The position numbers were made by a program, and so were the translations under genes. 64,000 nt of DNA, taken from NCBI GenBank assembly GCA_022376465.1, contig JACDTU010000023.1:358558-422557 (forward strand), written 5' to 3'. The DNA is from Cubamyces lactineus (Eukaryota; Basidiomycota; Agaricomycetes; Polyporales; Polyporaceae). Positions 20,701 through 29,468 of this stretch are shown here, piece by piece; position 1 is the stretch's first letter, and the number at the start of each line of letters is the position of its first letter. The notes under the pieces were generated by a model that was not told the origin of the DNA, searched no databases, and was given only the letters and a program-made list of their open reading frames with translations.

Positions 20701-22157
20701 CGGCGGACTTGATAGAGCCCGTTCGAGAGTGGGACTCGACCAATGACGGTCCCTGTGCGGCGCTGGTATAACCGGCACTCGCCCTTTTCAAAGACGGCCG
20801 AGTATCCTGCTTCGTCTGCGCGTCTGATTGACACGAGTGCGAAGGCGATATCGGGCGCGTGCAGGACCTTCTCGAGCAGGACCGTTGTCTCGCGATCTCC
20901 GTTGGGGATCCTGACGCGCACGCTTCCTTCGCCAATGGCTGAGAAGGAGCGCCCGTCCGCCGCAGTGATCGGTCGCGGCGGTGTGAGCTCGTTGTATGCA
21001 ACAAACAAGTCGCGGTGGGGGAAAATGTGTCTTGATGCTCCGCTGTCGTAAACCTCAACGTGGTCGTGGGTTACATTGACGGCGGGCGCTGCGACACTTC
21101 CGAGGGCGATGGTGAAGGCGTGCTCAGTCGTTGAATCGATGGCCGCATTCGCAGATGTGTTGCCTGACGAGTTCCCGCTGCCCTTGCCCCTGCGTCGGCC
21201 CTTGTTGGCCTGCTGCTTGGGACCTTGGCCTTCCTTCCCGCCTCCTTTTCTCCAACAGTCCGCCTTGACGTGGCCCTTCCGCTTGCAGTTGAAGCATTCG
21301 AGTTGGCCTGAAGCTGCGAGTGCGGTATCGCTCGTGACGCCTTGAGAGATTTTGCGGCGGTCGTACTCCTCGCAGACGGCGAAAATGATGTCGTCCGGAG
21401 TGAGGGGGTTCCGAGCTAGGCGAGCGGCGGTGGAGAGGGCGGTGAGGAGAGTCCCATATGACTCAGGTAGGGACTGAAAGATGGTGGCGGAGAACTCGGC
21501 ATCGCCGTAGGGAACGCCCATGGCGGCAAGCTCCTCGCGAATGAGAAGGAGGGTGTTGAGGTGCTCACGAACGTCGGAGCCCTCCGCGCACTTGGTGTTG
21601 AGCATGCGCGTCCGGATGGAGTTTGCGTACATCTCGGATTTTCCCTCGTGTTCCTTCGCGACGGCGGTCCAAACCTCAGCGGCCCGCGTGAGGTTCTTGA
21701 CCTTGAGGAGGAGCTGGTCGGTGATCGTGCTGTAGATTTGCTGGCGGGTTGCGAACTCGCGCTGCTCGTACTCGTCGACTTTCTGCTCCATGGATTCGAC
21801 CTTCGCCAGGTAATCGTCATCCGACAGACTTGCGAACGCAGGCATATTGCCAGGCGTTTCAGCAGTCCCCAGCATGGCACTCGAGCCAGTCTCTACGGCC
21901 GTAGGGCCGGAGACATGACTGATGCTCTGTGCCGGTTTGGTGGTGACCATGGGAGGGCGAGGCCAAGGAGGAGGGGAAGGGGGAAGACGAGCCGTACCCA
22001 GTAGATGCCGCATCAGACCGCGGGCGCCCAGAACCGTAAACAGACGCTCCTTGTACGTGATCCAGTTGGATCCATCAGAAGCGAGCTTGGGTACGTTGTA
22101 GAGGTTCGAGGCGGAGCCGGTGGTGGTGGTGGTGAGCGACATCGACGCAGGGCTCAT
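17763..22157 (-). CDS. Copia Gag-Pol polyprotein, intact single ORF (about 1464 aa)
   Basis: In order: a UBN2-type gag region, a CCHC knuckle CFNCKRKGHVKADC near residue 285, a protease DSGASRHIF near 370, a GAG-pre-integrase zinc region (HRRLGHIS...CEACIKAK), the integrase core with DRIHADTW, LQTDNGGEF and PEQNGVAERVNR (about 570-675), reverse transcriptase from about 960 (QMDVKSAYLNG; active site ASTDDLTIVG near 1143, where YVDD is usual), and RNase H (FSDADWGSS...SSTEAEYIAL...LHSDNRSA). There is no internal stop or frameshift. The ATG at 22157 lies inside the primer binding site; the next in-frame ATG is at 22142. The frame is also open upstream into the LTR. With near-identical LTRs, the copy may still be competent. 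Confidence 0.95.
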   Translation of the reverse strand: MSPASMSLTTTTTGSASNLYNVPKLASDGSNWITYKERLFTVLGARGLMRHLLGTARLPPSPPPWPRPPMVTTKPAQSISHVSGPTAVETGSSAMLGTAETPGNMPAFASLSDDDYLAKVESMEQKVDEYEQREFATRQQIYSTITDQLLLKVKNLTRAAEVWTAVAKEHEGKSEMYANSIRTRMLNTKCAEGSDVREHLNTLLLIREELAAMGVPYGDAEFSATIFQSLPESYGTLLTALSTAARLARNPLTPDDIIFAVCEEYDRRKISQGVTSDTALAASGQLECFNCKRKGHVKADCWRKGGGKEGQGPKQQANKGRRRGKGSGNSSGNTSANAAIDSTTEHAFTIALGSVAAPAVNVTHDHVEVYDSGASRHIFPHRDLFVAYNELTPPRPITAADGRSFSAIGEGSVRVRIPNGDRETTVLLEKVLHAPDIAFALVSIRRADEAGYSAVFEKGECRLYQRRTGTVIGRVPLSNGLYQVRRQDVAAAAGAQGSTVELTNLELHRRLGHISQQVSLRMVEQGRIASIKLTDTSTSDVCEACIKAKITRVPVPNERKSALAKNFGDRIHADTWTAGSTSLGGNKYTTTWTDDATRWTETYVQKEKNQAFKSYKDLEAQLETQEGRRIKELQTDNGGEFCSTEFKEHLRSKGTRHHTSVHDTPEQNGVAERVNRTLAEHARAMLLDSDLPQSLWSYAMLHATWLKNRTATRALDGQTPYERRYGKVPDLSDLRTFGTKVWIRKEHSAKMDSKATEGRFVGYAPDVKGYRVYWPSKRAVSVERNVCFVDTEPTATADDDQLEGAKLSKNDNGELPVSSPPSELPSAPSVPSSPTSPSLIPQATTEDVREESAPLEDELGRGKRARKPSAYVQRLAQGEGTSDGRRSKRIRGIQADELLGATATALLMADEDDDDEGEHDWTTEESLPGLPLEYAMAIEEGQEPLSLAEAQASPDWPRWKDAIDVELDNLRQHDTYDLVEPPPGVNVVGSRFVFRIKRDADGSIKQYKARLVAQGFTQIPGVDYNETFAPVTKLASIRTLLALAARYDWEVEQMDVKSAYLNGTLNEVIYMRQPPGSATPGQEHLVCRLNKTIYGLKQAGHGWYDTLNAAMSDMQQTRCASDHAVWYRRSSDSRSIVIIAASTDDLTIVGTPDYVFGFKSDISQRFEMSDLGPMRWILGIEVQRDRTNGTIAISQRSYIDTIRARFNLQDANPASTPLQPGNALGRHQSPSTPRQLEDMRNVPYREAVGSLMYAAVGTRPDIAFAVTALSQFMQNPGRAHWEAVKRVLRYLKGTREVWLVYGDQCDGLKGFSDADWGSSTEHRHSISGYVFTLDGGAISWSAKKQNVVALSSTEAEYIALTHAAKEAIWLRYVLADVLDPQVRKHPLLLHSDNRSAIALAKDNAYHPRTKHIDIRFHFIREAVDDNKITLEHRRIEDMPADLFTKALPRPRLEHLSALFGLRSL

Positions 22158-22161
22158 AACC
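22144..22161 (-). other. Primer binding site complementary to the initiator tRNA-Met anticodon arm
   Basis: Directly after the 5' LTR the minus strand reads GGTTATGAGCCCTGCG. Its complement, CGCAGGGCTCATAACC, is the anticodon stem-loop of eukaryotic initiator tRNA-Met with its CAU anticodon. This implies priming by a cleaved half-tRNA, as known for Drosophila copia, not by the tRNA 3' end. The ATG of the polyprotein is the complement of that anticodon. Confidence 0.75.
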
Positions 22162-22552
22162 TGCGAGGTTACGAGCACGAGCGGGGCGCGGGGGTTCTAA
22201 ACAAAAAGTGCTCAGCGTTCGGAAGAGCGAACGATCTATTAGTTAGTTACCTAAACAAAAAGTGCTACACTAATGTCAGATAAGCAATGAATGAAAAGAA
22301 CGTATGGGCCTCACCTCAGCGTTCGGAAGAGCGAACGATGAGGGAGGCGTCGATGGAACGCAAAAGGGATATGGGCGGGCGCGCCATTGATGGCGCGCAC
22401 GCGAGAAGTCTCGATATGGACATCGTCGGTGGCTGAGGTCGATGGCGCGCGCTATCGTGGCGGAGGCGCTTTGACCTCGTACGGAGTGGGATACAAAACT
22501 AAACGAAAGAATATCTATAAAAGAACAAGTCGGTGAGTACCGTATAACAACA
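22162..22552 (-). repeat. 5' LTR of the copia element
   Basis: It has the same length and ends as the 3' LTR, with one base difference seen. A TATA-like stretch (TTTTATAGATA on the minus strand) lies near the element's 5' end and may drive transcription. Confidence 0.93.
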
Positions 22553-23030
22553 ACTACGGCGTTGCAATAATTAGGAGAGAACATCCCACGCTCGTGAGGT
22601 CCACAGAGAGAACTAGATACATGAGGGGCAAGCCTTACCGTGGTACGCATCAACCTTCTTGGGGTCCCCATCTTTGATCACCTCCCGTCACCATCGTGTT
22701 TCGTCCCCGACCTCGCGTGCCCTCTATGGAATTGACTCCGATGTCGCGCGCCCTTGTGTACGCTCAACTACCACCTCGTCCCACGCCCCGTAACCTAGTA
22801 GCTGTTTCTTTCACTGTTCTTGTCGCGTGTCCATCGTGTTTTGTTCTGAAATTGCGCGCTTTCTGTACCTTCGACTATTATCTCGTGGGTGTACTCTATG
22901 ATCGGTCATACCGGCGGGGTTTTGATTACTGGTAAGTCTTGCTCTAACCTGCTCTAACACATTGTCCGAGATCCATAGCAATGCGAATACGTATATATGG
23001 TTGCACTACACAAATACCTGTAACCAAAGG

Positions 23031-23085
23031 TGGTGCAGCGGTATCGCTGGCCACCTCGCATGTACTATGCTCGGGGTTCGACTCT
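23031..23085 (+). promoter_or_regulatory. tRNA-type Pol III promoter (A and B boxes), right end
   Basis: TGGTGCAGCGG (23031-23041) fits the A box and GGTTCGACTCT (23075-23085) fits the B box with one mismatch. The spacing is 33 bp, almost as at the left end. It points outward to the right end of the TIR element, mirroring the left copy. Confidence 0.55.
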
Positions 23086-23301
23086 GAGCGGAGCCGTTTT
23101 GTTGAACATGTACTGACTTGCGTTCACAGTAACCGAGCATGCAACCGTGGGCAGGGTATGTGCAACCGCGGTTGCAACCCCCTCCGTCGGACATGGGCAT
23201 GCTCGCGGCAGCTCCCCTTTAACGCCGGACTTACATCCGGTCGCAACTCCTCGCTGTCTAATAGACGGGAGGGTTGCAACCCAAGTACTGAAGTCGCTCA
23301 C

Positions 23302-23565
23302 GAAACATCGGATGAGTATCTCACCGCCCTCGACAGGGACGGTGTAGTCGTTCACGGTATACGTATCCTCTACCAGCGATGTCTCAGTATGAGTTGCTGT
23401 ACGGTATCGCTCGGACTTACTGGAAGGCAGAGAAGGTTCTAACATGGCCTTTGTCGGGATGACCACGTACTGTTCGTAAAGAGCGCGCGCGAGTATGGGA
23501 TCGGTCACAATCGTGGGCTTGGCGTCTTCTGCATTGGTGGATGTCGCAGTATCCTCCGAGTCCAT
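23302..23565 (-). pseudogene. Alpha/beta-hydrolase, N-terminal half, cut by insertion
   Basis: The minus-strand frame begins at ATG 23565 and runs 88 codons to RCF at the insertion edge. The sequence (DPILARALYEQYVVIP, then DYTVPVEGGEILIRCF) is the usual N-terminal lid region that precedes the HGGG core in fungal HSL-type esterases. It continues in frame with the C-terminal half at 17060 once the insert and one ACGAAA copy are removed. No stop occurs within this part, so the insertion looks younger than, or similar in age to, the lesions in the other half. The 5' flank to about 24080 shows no gene. Confidence 0.78.
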
Positions 23566-24082
23566 AATGGCAGACCTATTTTCGCTGGCTTTTGGGTGAC
23601 TGTGTATGTTGATGAGGGTGGACGGATGGAAGGTAGACTTCTGGTTATGAGCTTGACCAGACCGTATGATCATACGCCTACGATCGACTCAACTTTGGCG
23701 CTGCGGTACCGAGAGCAGTGACTTCTTCCCGGGACCGTGAAGACAAGTCAATCTGATGTCACGTACTGTTTCATCCCAACTACGGAATACGCAAATGTTG
23801 AGCAGGGCTTGTTACGCAGTGGAAAGCCCCACTAGCTCACTTACCTGTAGAGCTCTGAATAGAGGCACACGTAGGGATTGAAGGTTAAGAGCGACTTGTT
23901 GTACTGCTCCTAAAGAGCAGCCTTATATACATGTACACGGAGGCTATGATGTAATACTGTATAGTACGATGTCATACTACGTAGTACCTCAGCCACAGTA
24001 TCTGGAACTTTCTCCAGGAGACTGGTAGCCTCGTGTCCATTCCCGCTTACTAGCCTGCTATTAGTCAGCGCCTAATGCGCGT
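23566..24082. other. Intergenic region, no gene seen
   Basis: This is the upstream flank of the broken hydrolase gene. No ORF or repeat is recognised. Confidence 0.4.
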
Positions 24083-24420
24083 CTAGTTCAACAGCAAACT
24101 CGTTAGAGTGATGAGACGGATGTTGCACGGCGTATGCTTGAGGGCGCCCGTTGGTCTCATCACATTGGGCCCAGCGAAGCACATCGAACATGTAAGTGAT
24201 GGCAGAAACTCGACATGCAACGTCTGCCAGTCATTGATTTCTGGAACTATATCATGCCATAACGTATGTGCATGCTTGGCAACTGTACTCACTTGTGCAA
24301 ATATCTCAGTTTTCCGGTTGATCATGTAGATAGTGCCAACAGCGAGCACTCGATCGATAAGAGCATTGCTTCTCCAAGTACGGTCAACTCAATAACATCG
24401 ATGTCCCTTGTTTAGTATCA
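24083..24420 (-). pseudogene. Relic of a third F-box paralog (middle region only)
   Basis: Short stretches on the minus strand match the two tandem F-box genes in order but in shifting frames: LTVLGEAMLLSIEC resembles ELTICGEAMLW, IYMINRKTEIFAQ followed by GTGAGT resembles VYNWRTRELVQ with the same intron position, and ITYMFDVLRWAQCDE resembles DIYVFDVHRWARSDD. The F-box itself and the C-terminus are not found. Frameshifts and missing segments show it is non-functional. Confidence 0.7.
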
Positions 24421-25134
24421 TTCGCGTGCGTCGGCGTTACTGCAAATCGAGAACTTTCGCATCTCGCTATAGAATCTGCGCAGCGCCGAAATGACCTTGA
24501 AGCCTTGCACAGGCTAGTCTTTAACGTCCACGGTTAGAAACACCTCCCGCTCGAGTCACTGGAGTGTGCTGCACGTACCAAATAACACCAACAGATTCTG
24601 AACGTTGAGCTATAGGAACATGTGTAGCAGTATCCCTGAAACCATATCGAGGCCAGGCGGGATCGACATGGCGCGTCAGAAAATGTTCAGTGCTCTGCAC
24701 GGGCAAATTAAGATGATCCGACAGTCTTCATGTTGAAACCTGGACCACACGGAATTCATGAAGTTGCTGTTGTGGGGATCATCGGGGTTATTGGAGAACT
24801 TGGTGTCCACTGGAGTGTTACGGAGGCGCTTGACATGAAGGGTGAGATCAATCGGAGACACAAACTCTGCCTAAGTTGATTATCTTCCCTTTGCCCTTGC
24901 CCCCACTGAGTAATCGGACAACCAATATACGGTAAGAGGATTATACTCCTCTGCCTCGTTCAGCCCTTTCCTCACTTTCACTACCAGTGTGAACCCAACA
25001 CTGGAGTATCAATGGGAAATTCGAACGGTGGTTATATGAGAGCTTCGAGACTCGAAAAGAATTACAACAGGCACGGAAGTGCCATGAATGTATGGTACAA
25101 CACGGGAGCAGCTTGGACGGGTACAAATGATCGT
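24421..25134. other. Unassigned region
   Basis: Two short minus-strand frames (near 24521-24706 and 24676-24861) have protein-like composition but no recognised motif and no consistent splice model. They may be further gene debris. No complete gene is supported. Confidence 0.35.
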
Positions 25135-26161
25135 TCAGAAAATCCCGCAACGCCTTCTCTTGGGCTCGCGATCTAGAAACGCGCGGACCACCAACCCGGG
25201 TGAGCGACATCCGACTTACGCTCAAACGAAGTGGGTGATGGTACGCACTGTAGTAGCTGTCGCGCGCGTCGTACTGCGCGTGGAGGGGCCGGAAGAACGC
25301 AGCGTTCGCGACGGCGAACATGACGCTCACGAAGATGAGGATGAAGACGATCACCCAGCACATCCACGCGAACGCGACGAGCACGGTCAGCACGCGGCAT
25401 TGCCAGTATTGATGGCACCAGAACAGGTTGCCCCAGTACGTCTGCGGGTTGCCGGGCCGTTGGCGAGCCGCGGTAGCGATTGCAGGTCAGAAAGGTGAAT
25501 GGGTGGACGGAGGCCGAGGACGTACGGATGCGATAGCGGCACCGACGAGGTAGAGCGCGAAGAGGCCCATGAGGCCAATGAGCTCACCAGCGAAGGTGGA
25601 GATGCGGCCATAGTCGTAGCTTCTATGAATGATGTGGATTCTGCGTATACAGAAATGCGAACACGCGCGCGGGCAAGTTAGTATAGTGAAGATTCCCGCA
25701 ATGTGATTGCACCACCCCCCGCTCTCTCCACAAACCGCGCGCTGCACGAGGACGCAGAGTGCTCCAAGCTGGCACTCGCGCAGTCACCGCGCGAGGCAGA
25801 GTGGAAGGAGCATGCGTAGCAGGGGACGATCGGTGACGTATACGCATACGCACATGAACGAGGACCAGATCATGCCAAGCACAGAGGTGACGAGGAGCTC
25901 GGCGACAATAGGGTCGTAGAAGCTCTTCCCATGGTTGAGCGGGTCGCCTGGGGGCAGGCGGAGGGTGTAGTGCAGACGCGTTGCTGTCAGACCGAGCAGG
26001 ACGGCGGAAAAGAGCCACTACGGGTAGGCGGCGGGGGTGGCAGTGACATCCGGTGCGGATCGCAAGCAAACCACAATGAGCGTGCGGAGTGGTTGGAAGG
26101 AGGAATGGGGACGTACGAGGACGACGTAGAGCCCAACGCGAGCACCGTTGATAGTCGCCAT
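25135..26161 (-). CDS. MARVEL-like four-transmembrane protein, five exons (184 aa)
   Basis: Exons on the minus strand are 26161-26117, 26017-25854, 25640-25526, 25441-25249 and 25172-25135; all phases agree. Four hydrophobic helices can be read: one around the exon 1-2 join (VGLYVVLWLFSAVLLGLT), one at ELLVTSVLGMIWSSF, one at ELIGLMGLFALYLVGAAIA, and a long one at VLVAFAWMCWVIVFILIF. The conserved WGNLFWCHQYWQC segment lies before the last helix. This layout fits the fungal MARVEL-type membrane proteins that act in membrane apposition and trafficking; the exact role is unknown. The tail is basic and ends NREPKRRRCGIF, with a Cys near the end. The last short exon is the least certain part. Confidence 0.72.
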
Positions 26162-27494
26162 TTGCGATGATCACTTGTTAGAGGGTTGGAAGGACCAAGC
26201 AGCAGGTAGCGGAGGATAGAGCGGGAGCGCGGATGGAGACGGGAGGTGGCAAGCCTCACCGCGAGCCGAGTGCAGCTTATATACCGGAGGAGCGATCGAG
26301 GCAGGGACTCGTGGGCCGCGCGAGGACTGGACAGGCCGTGCGCGGCTCTCGAGCCCGAGATATCGCCCAATCGTCCAAAGGCGGCTACCGTAGATGAACT
26401 GTGCATACGCCAGACGGGGTGGGCGATGGTATGTTCTGGAGAGTCGTCGACGCTTGCTGGCGCGCGCGCGGATTTGAATAGGCTTTGCGGATGCCTGAGG
26501 GGCTGAAGGTACGGTCCGATGAGGGACCGCGCGCGGGGAGTATGATGCTAGAAGGCTAGAAGACTTCAAGCTTTGGTGGACTGCAGTGCGATGTCGTCTT
26601 TCGCCCTGGACACCACTGTGAATCTCTCCAAGGCCAAGTGGTGCGCCGTTAGAGATATCAAGAAGCTCGAGCGAGCAGATGGTTTGCTCGGTATCGCAGA
26701 TGGAACCGTCGCGGCTGGGAAACCGCTAGAGTGCAGGCAGCGATTTGACGTCAGGTGGGGACGGAGATTCGTCCACGAGGCGCGAGGCTGGGCCTTTGCC
26801 CGTACGCCGTGACCGGTGGTTGAGAACGAGCATCGCGAACAAGGCGTGCTCTTACAGTACGTCCGAGTCCCCGGATATTGCTGAAGAGACACAGAACTCG
26901 AGGATACTGTATGTATGAAGATAGACAACGAGTTCCAGGCTGTAAATGATCATATGGGCATACGTCAGACTCGCTGCAGCTTGCGATACGCATAGTGACT
27001 CCTAGACAGGCGTGCAACGAGTGTTTACACCTGCAATGAAGTTTCCATCTTCGTGAGATGCCGGATGATGAATGGAACATGAAAAGAGCTCACCGCTCTG
27101 ACTCGGACTTGAGAGGTGATGAGAGGCACAACGGACGTAGCCGCCGAAAAGGACACGACCCGGCTACGACGCGTCGGTATCGGGGAGTGCAATGAACATG
27201 TTATACAATTGTAGCCACGGCCGAACATAACGTTACGCAACAAACATATGGCTATAGGATACAATCATGTGCTCAATGTGACCTGTGGACAGAAAAAGGA
27301 GGGGAAACTGCTGCTGCTAAGTACTCGGAGTCATCGCCTATCATGAAACATGCGCAACGTTGGTGGATCGGGTGTGCTATGAAGAAGGAAGAAGGGAGAT
27401 GGTTGCATACGGAAATTATACCGACGACGCTGCGCGCCCGTGTCCTTCATCTCTACCCAGCATCTAACCCAGGCGCCCATGAACCCAACCAGCT
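26162..27494. other. Intergenic region
   Basis: 1.3 kb with the MARVEL gene promoter at one side and the 3' flank of the next gene at the other. Short frames on both strands (for example plus 26573-26812) show no family features and look incidental. No repeat was noticed. Confidence 0.4.
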
Positions 27495-28722
27495 CTACCG
27501 CCGGGCAACGCGTTTCCGCTGAGGGCCTTCTTCTTCGACATCCATGGCTTCACTTGCTGGCTGTGATGGCGCGTTGTGTTGATCCGAGTTCCCGCGCCAG
27601 CTGCGTGTGCGCCGTCGACTTGTGCCCGCACCGCCTACAGCGCTCGCCGCAGCCTCCGCCGTAGCAGCCGTTGCAGGTGAATCTGGGCTTATGACCTCGC
27701 GTCTGCGCTTCATCGGCATCGTCAGAGCCGGTGAAGGCGCTGTGGCAGGGGGTGCGGGCTCGGTGAGTGCGCCCATGGAGGGCACAGTCACGTCCGCGAT
27801 AGTGGGGGGATCAAATGAAAACGGAACGGGGGCAGGGGCGGGGAGCGGAACGCTCGATAGCTCCTTAGGGTTGACGGAGGGCATCAGGCGGGACTTGGAC
27901 GCTCGCGAGAATGACTGGATGGGCGCGGATACGGGGCGGAGGGGTACGACGGCGGGCGTCGGAGATGAGAGCGCTGGAGGGACGTACGGGCGCGCGGCGT
28001 CCATCGTGGAAGGGGTATACGGCGTGGGCGGCGCAGCGACAACCTGTAAGGGAGATGAGTTGAAGATTGAGCTCATGGCGGACTGATGGACTGGGATGGT
28101 ACGCACTGGATCGCGGGCGCGCGCCGGAGGGAGGGTGGGGCTTGCCGGCTTGGGCTTGGGCGCACTGGGACCGGCCTTGGCTGCACGCTCCTCCTCCTCA
28201 TCTTCCTCCTCTTCGCGGGCCTTGATAGCTTCCAGCCGAGCTTCGATGTAATCCATGATTCTGCCGATTGTGACCTCGCGGCCGGCGTCAACGTCTGTGG
28301 AGACGCCCTGCTGAATCATGTTGAGGAGATCGTGGCAGGCTGCTGCGTAGCCGGCATTGTATGCACGTTTGGAAGCCGTCTTTGAGGAGCGGTAGAGCGT
28401 GGTTAGGCTGAGCGCCGCGGCTGCGGAGACAAAGTGCATTAGCGATGAATGTCGGCGTCGTGCACGCTGGGGGACGTCGGAGTGGCCTCCTTGGGCAACC
28501 TGACTCCTCGAAGAGGGCGCAGACGTTTCCCGGTAGGTGCAGCGGGTGGTTGGACATGAACGGAGGGCGAGAGATGGCGGATAGAGGAAGAGGGTGGGCG
28601 TGAGATAGGGCGATGGGTGAGTAGTGCGTACCTCTGAAGTTGTTCGTAAGCTCCTTCTCGGCGTTGGCATAGCTGGAAGATGGAAGAGAGGATGCAAGGT
28701 TGTTGAGGTTGAGAGACTCCAT
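27495..28722 (-). CDS. C16orf72/HAPSTR1-like (DUF4588-type) protein candidate, two exons (338 aa)
   Basis: Exons are 28722-28632 and 28420-27495 on the minus strand, joined in phase 1. The N-terminal part (MESLNLNNLASSLPSSSYAN, then AEKELTNNFRAAALSLTTLY and RSSKTASKRAYNAGYAAACH) is a conserved helical block. It resembles the region of C16orf72/HAPSTR1-type proteins where NNF, LYR/LYK and Y-x-x-G motifs occur; this is from memory and not searched. A Glu-rich helix follows (EARLEAIKAREEEEDEEEER). The rest is proline/serine-rich and probably disordered. Basic clusters near the end (MKRRREV, TSRRRTRSW and the final RKRVARR) suggest nuclear location. Confidence 0.55.
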
Positions 28723-28982
28723 CCCTCGTACACGGCCAGAGACAGAAAACACAAAATAGTCGACGACTCGAGAGAACAGCGACAAGTCAAACGGTTAAGC
28801 GCCCACCGTATCCGTTCATCCACACGCCATTACGTAAGCAGGCGCGTTGCACCATCTGTCCAGGAATGGAAGGCGGGGCCTTTGGATCCTAACAATCGCA
28901 AACAACTCTCTCTCCCTCGCCTTTCTGCCACATCCCAGACTTTCCTCCCTTTGCACTCTCCGCTCTTGGCCTGGCTCGCGCG

Positions 28983-29468
28983 ATGAGCCTCCTTTCTGCT
29001 CTCCCTTGCTCGTCGCGCGCCGCTGCGGGCGCAGCTTCCGCGCTTAGGGTGGCCTCTGACGCTGTGACCATCCAAACACGTTCTGTCTCCTCTTCACCAT
29101 ACGGACGGACACACGTCTGGAAGCGGCGCCAGAAGAAGCTTCCCAACCCCATGGTTCCCGTCTTCCCACAACGGCTCGTCCGCGTGGACGGCTCGACAAT
29201 AATCCACTACACCACCTCCCCGCGCTCCGTCATCCGTCTCACGCGTGACACGACGAACAACCCGGTATGGAACGCCGCCCGCTTCGTCGGCATGGACGAA
29301 GAGGAAGACGAGGTCACGGGTCGTATGGGTCGCTTCGGCAGGAAGTTCGGCGACCTCGGTGGAGAGCAGGCGGATATGGACTGGATCAACCAGGCCAGCA
29401 TGGAGGACGTTGCCCCAGTCGTCGAACATGTTGCAGATATCAAGAAGGGGAAGAGAAAGACGAAGTAG
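28983..29468 (+). CDS. Mitochondrial large-subunit ribosomal protein candidate (bL31m-like, 161 aa)
   Basis: This is a single-exon ORF with an N-terminus rich in Ala, Ser and Arg and nearly free of acidic residues (SSRAAAGAASALRVASDA, then RSVSSSPYGR), typical of a mitochondrial targeting sequence. The core has KRRQKKLPNPMVPVFPQR, RVDGSTIIHYTTSPRS and VIRLTRDTTNNPVWN. The DGST...T-x-P-R and D-x-TNNP-x-WN pattern is that of fungal mitochondrial L36/bL31m proteins; this is by memory. The C-terminus is acidic and then Lys-rich. The identification could be wrong at subunit level, but a mitochondrial ribosome role is the best reading. It is divergently arranged with the gene at 27495-28722, with 260 bp between the two start codons. 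Confidence 0.6.
   Translation: MSLLSALPCSSRAAAGAASALRVASDAVTIQTRSVSSSPYGRTHVWKRRQKKLPNPMVPVFPQRLVRVDGSTIIHYTTSPRSVIRLTRDTTNNPVWNAARFVGMDEEEDEVTGRMGRFGRKFGDLGGEQADMDWINQASMEDVAPVVEHVADIKKGKRKTK

Larger units (their letters stand above)
17365..22552 (-). mobile_element. Ty1/copia LTR retrotransposon, apparently complete (5188 bp)
   Basis: Two 391-bp LTRs flank one long uninterrupted polyprotein ORF in the domain order typical of Pseudoviridae (integrase before reverse transcriptase). The 5-bp target duplication ACTAC is present at 17360-17364 and 22553-22557. By eye the LTRs differ at one base only (G at about 17730, A at about 22527), so the insertion is recent. A primer binding site and a polypurine tract are both present. 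It sits inside the TIR element that split the hydrolase gene. Confidence 0.95.
17061..23299. mobile_element. TIR element (about 1 kb) enlarged by a nested copia retrotransposon
   Basis: ACGAAA occurs directly at both edges (17055-17060 and 23300-23305). Deleting the insert plus one copy joins the two hydrolase halves in frame (RCF followed by VPVVPDEQ). The ends are imperfect inverted repeats over roughly 100 bp: from the left TTCAGTAGTGGGGTTGCAAC, from the right (reverse complement) TTCAGTACTTGGGTTGCAAC, each continuing through GTCTATTAGAC and GTTGCGACCGGATG. Without the copia element (17365-22552 plus its 5-bp duplication) the insert is about 1046 bp. No transposase is seen. It could instead be two tRNA-derived SINE copies in inverted orientation, but the single outer duplication and the restored frame favour one insertion event. 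22558-22980, the non-copia interior, shows no gene. Confidence 0.68.
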
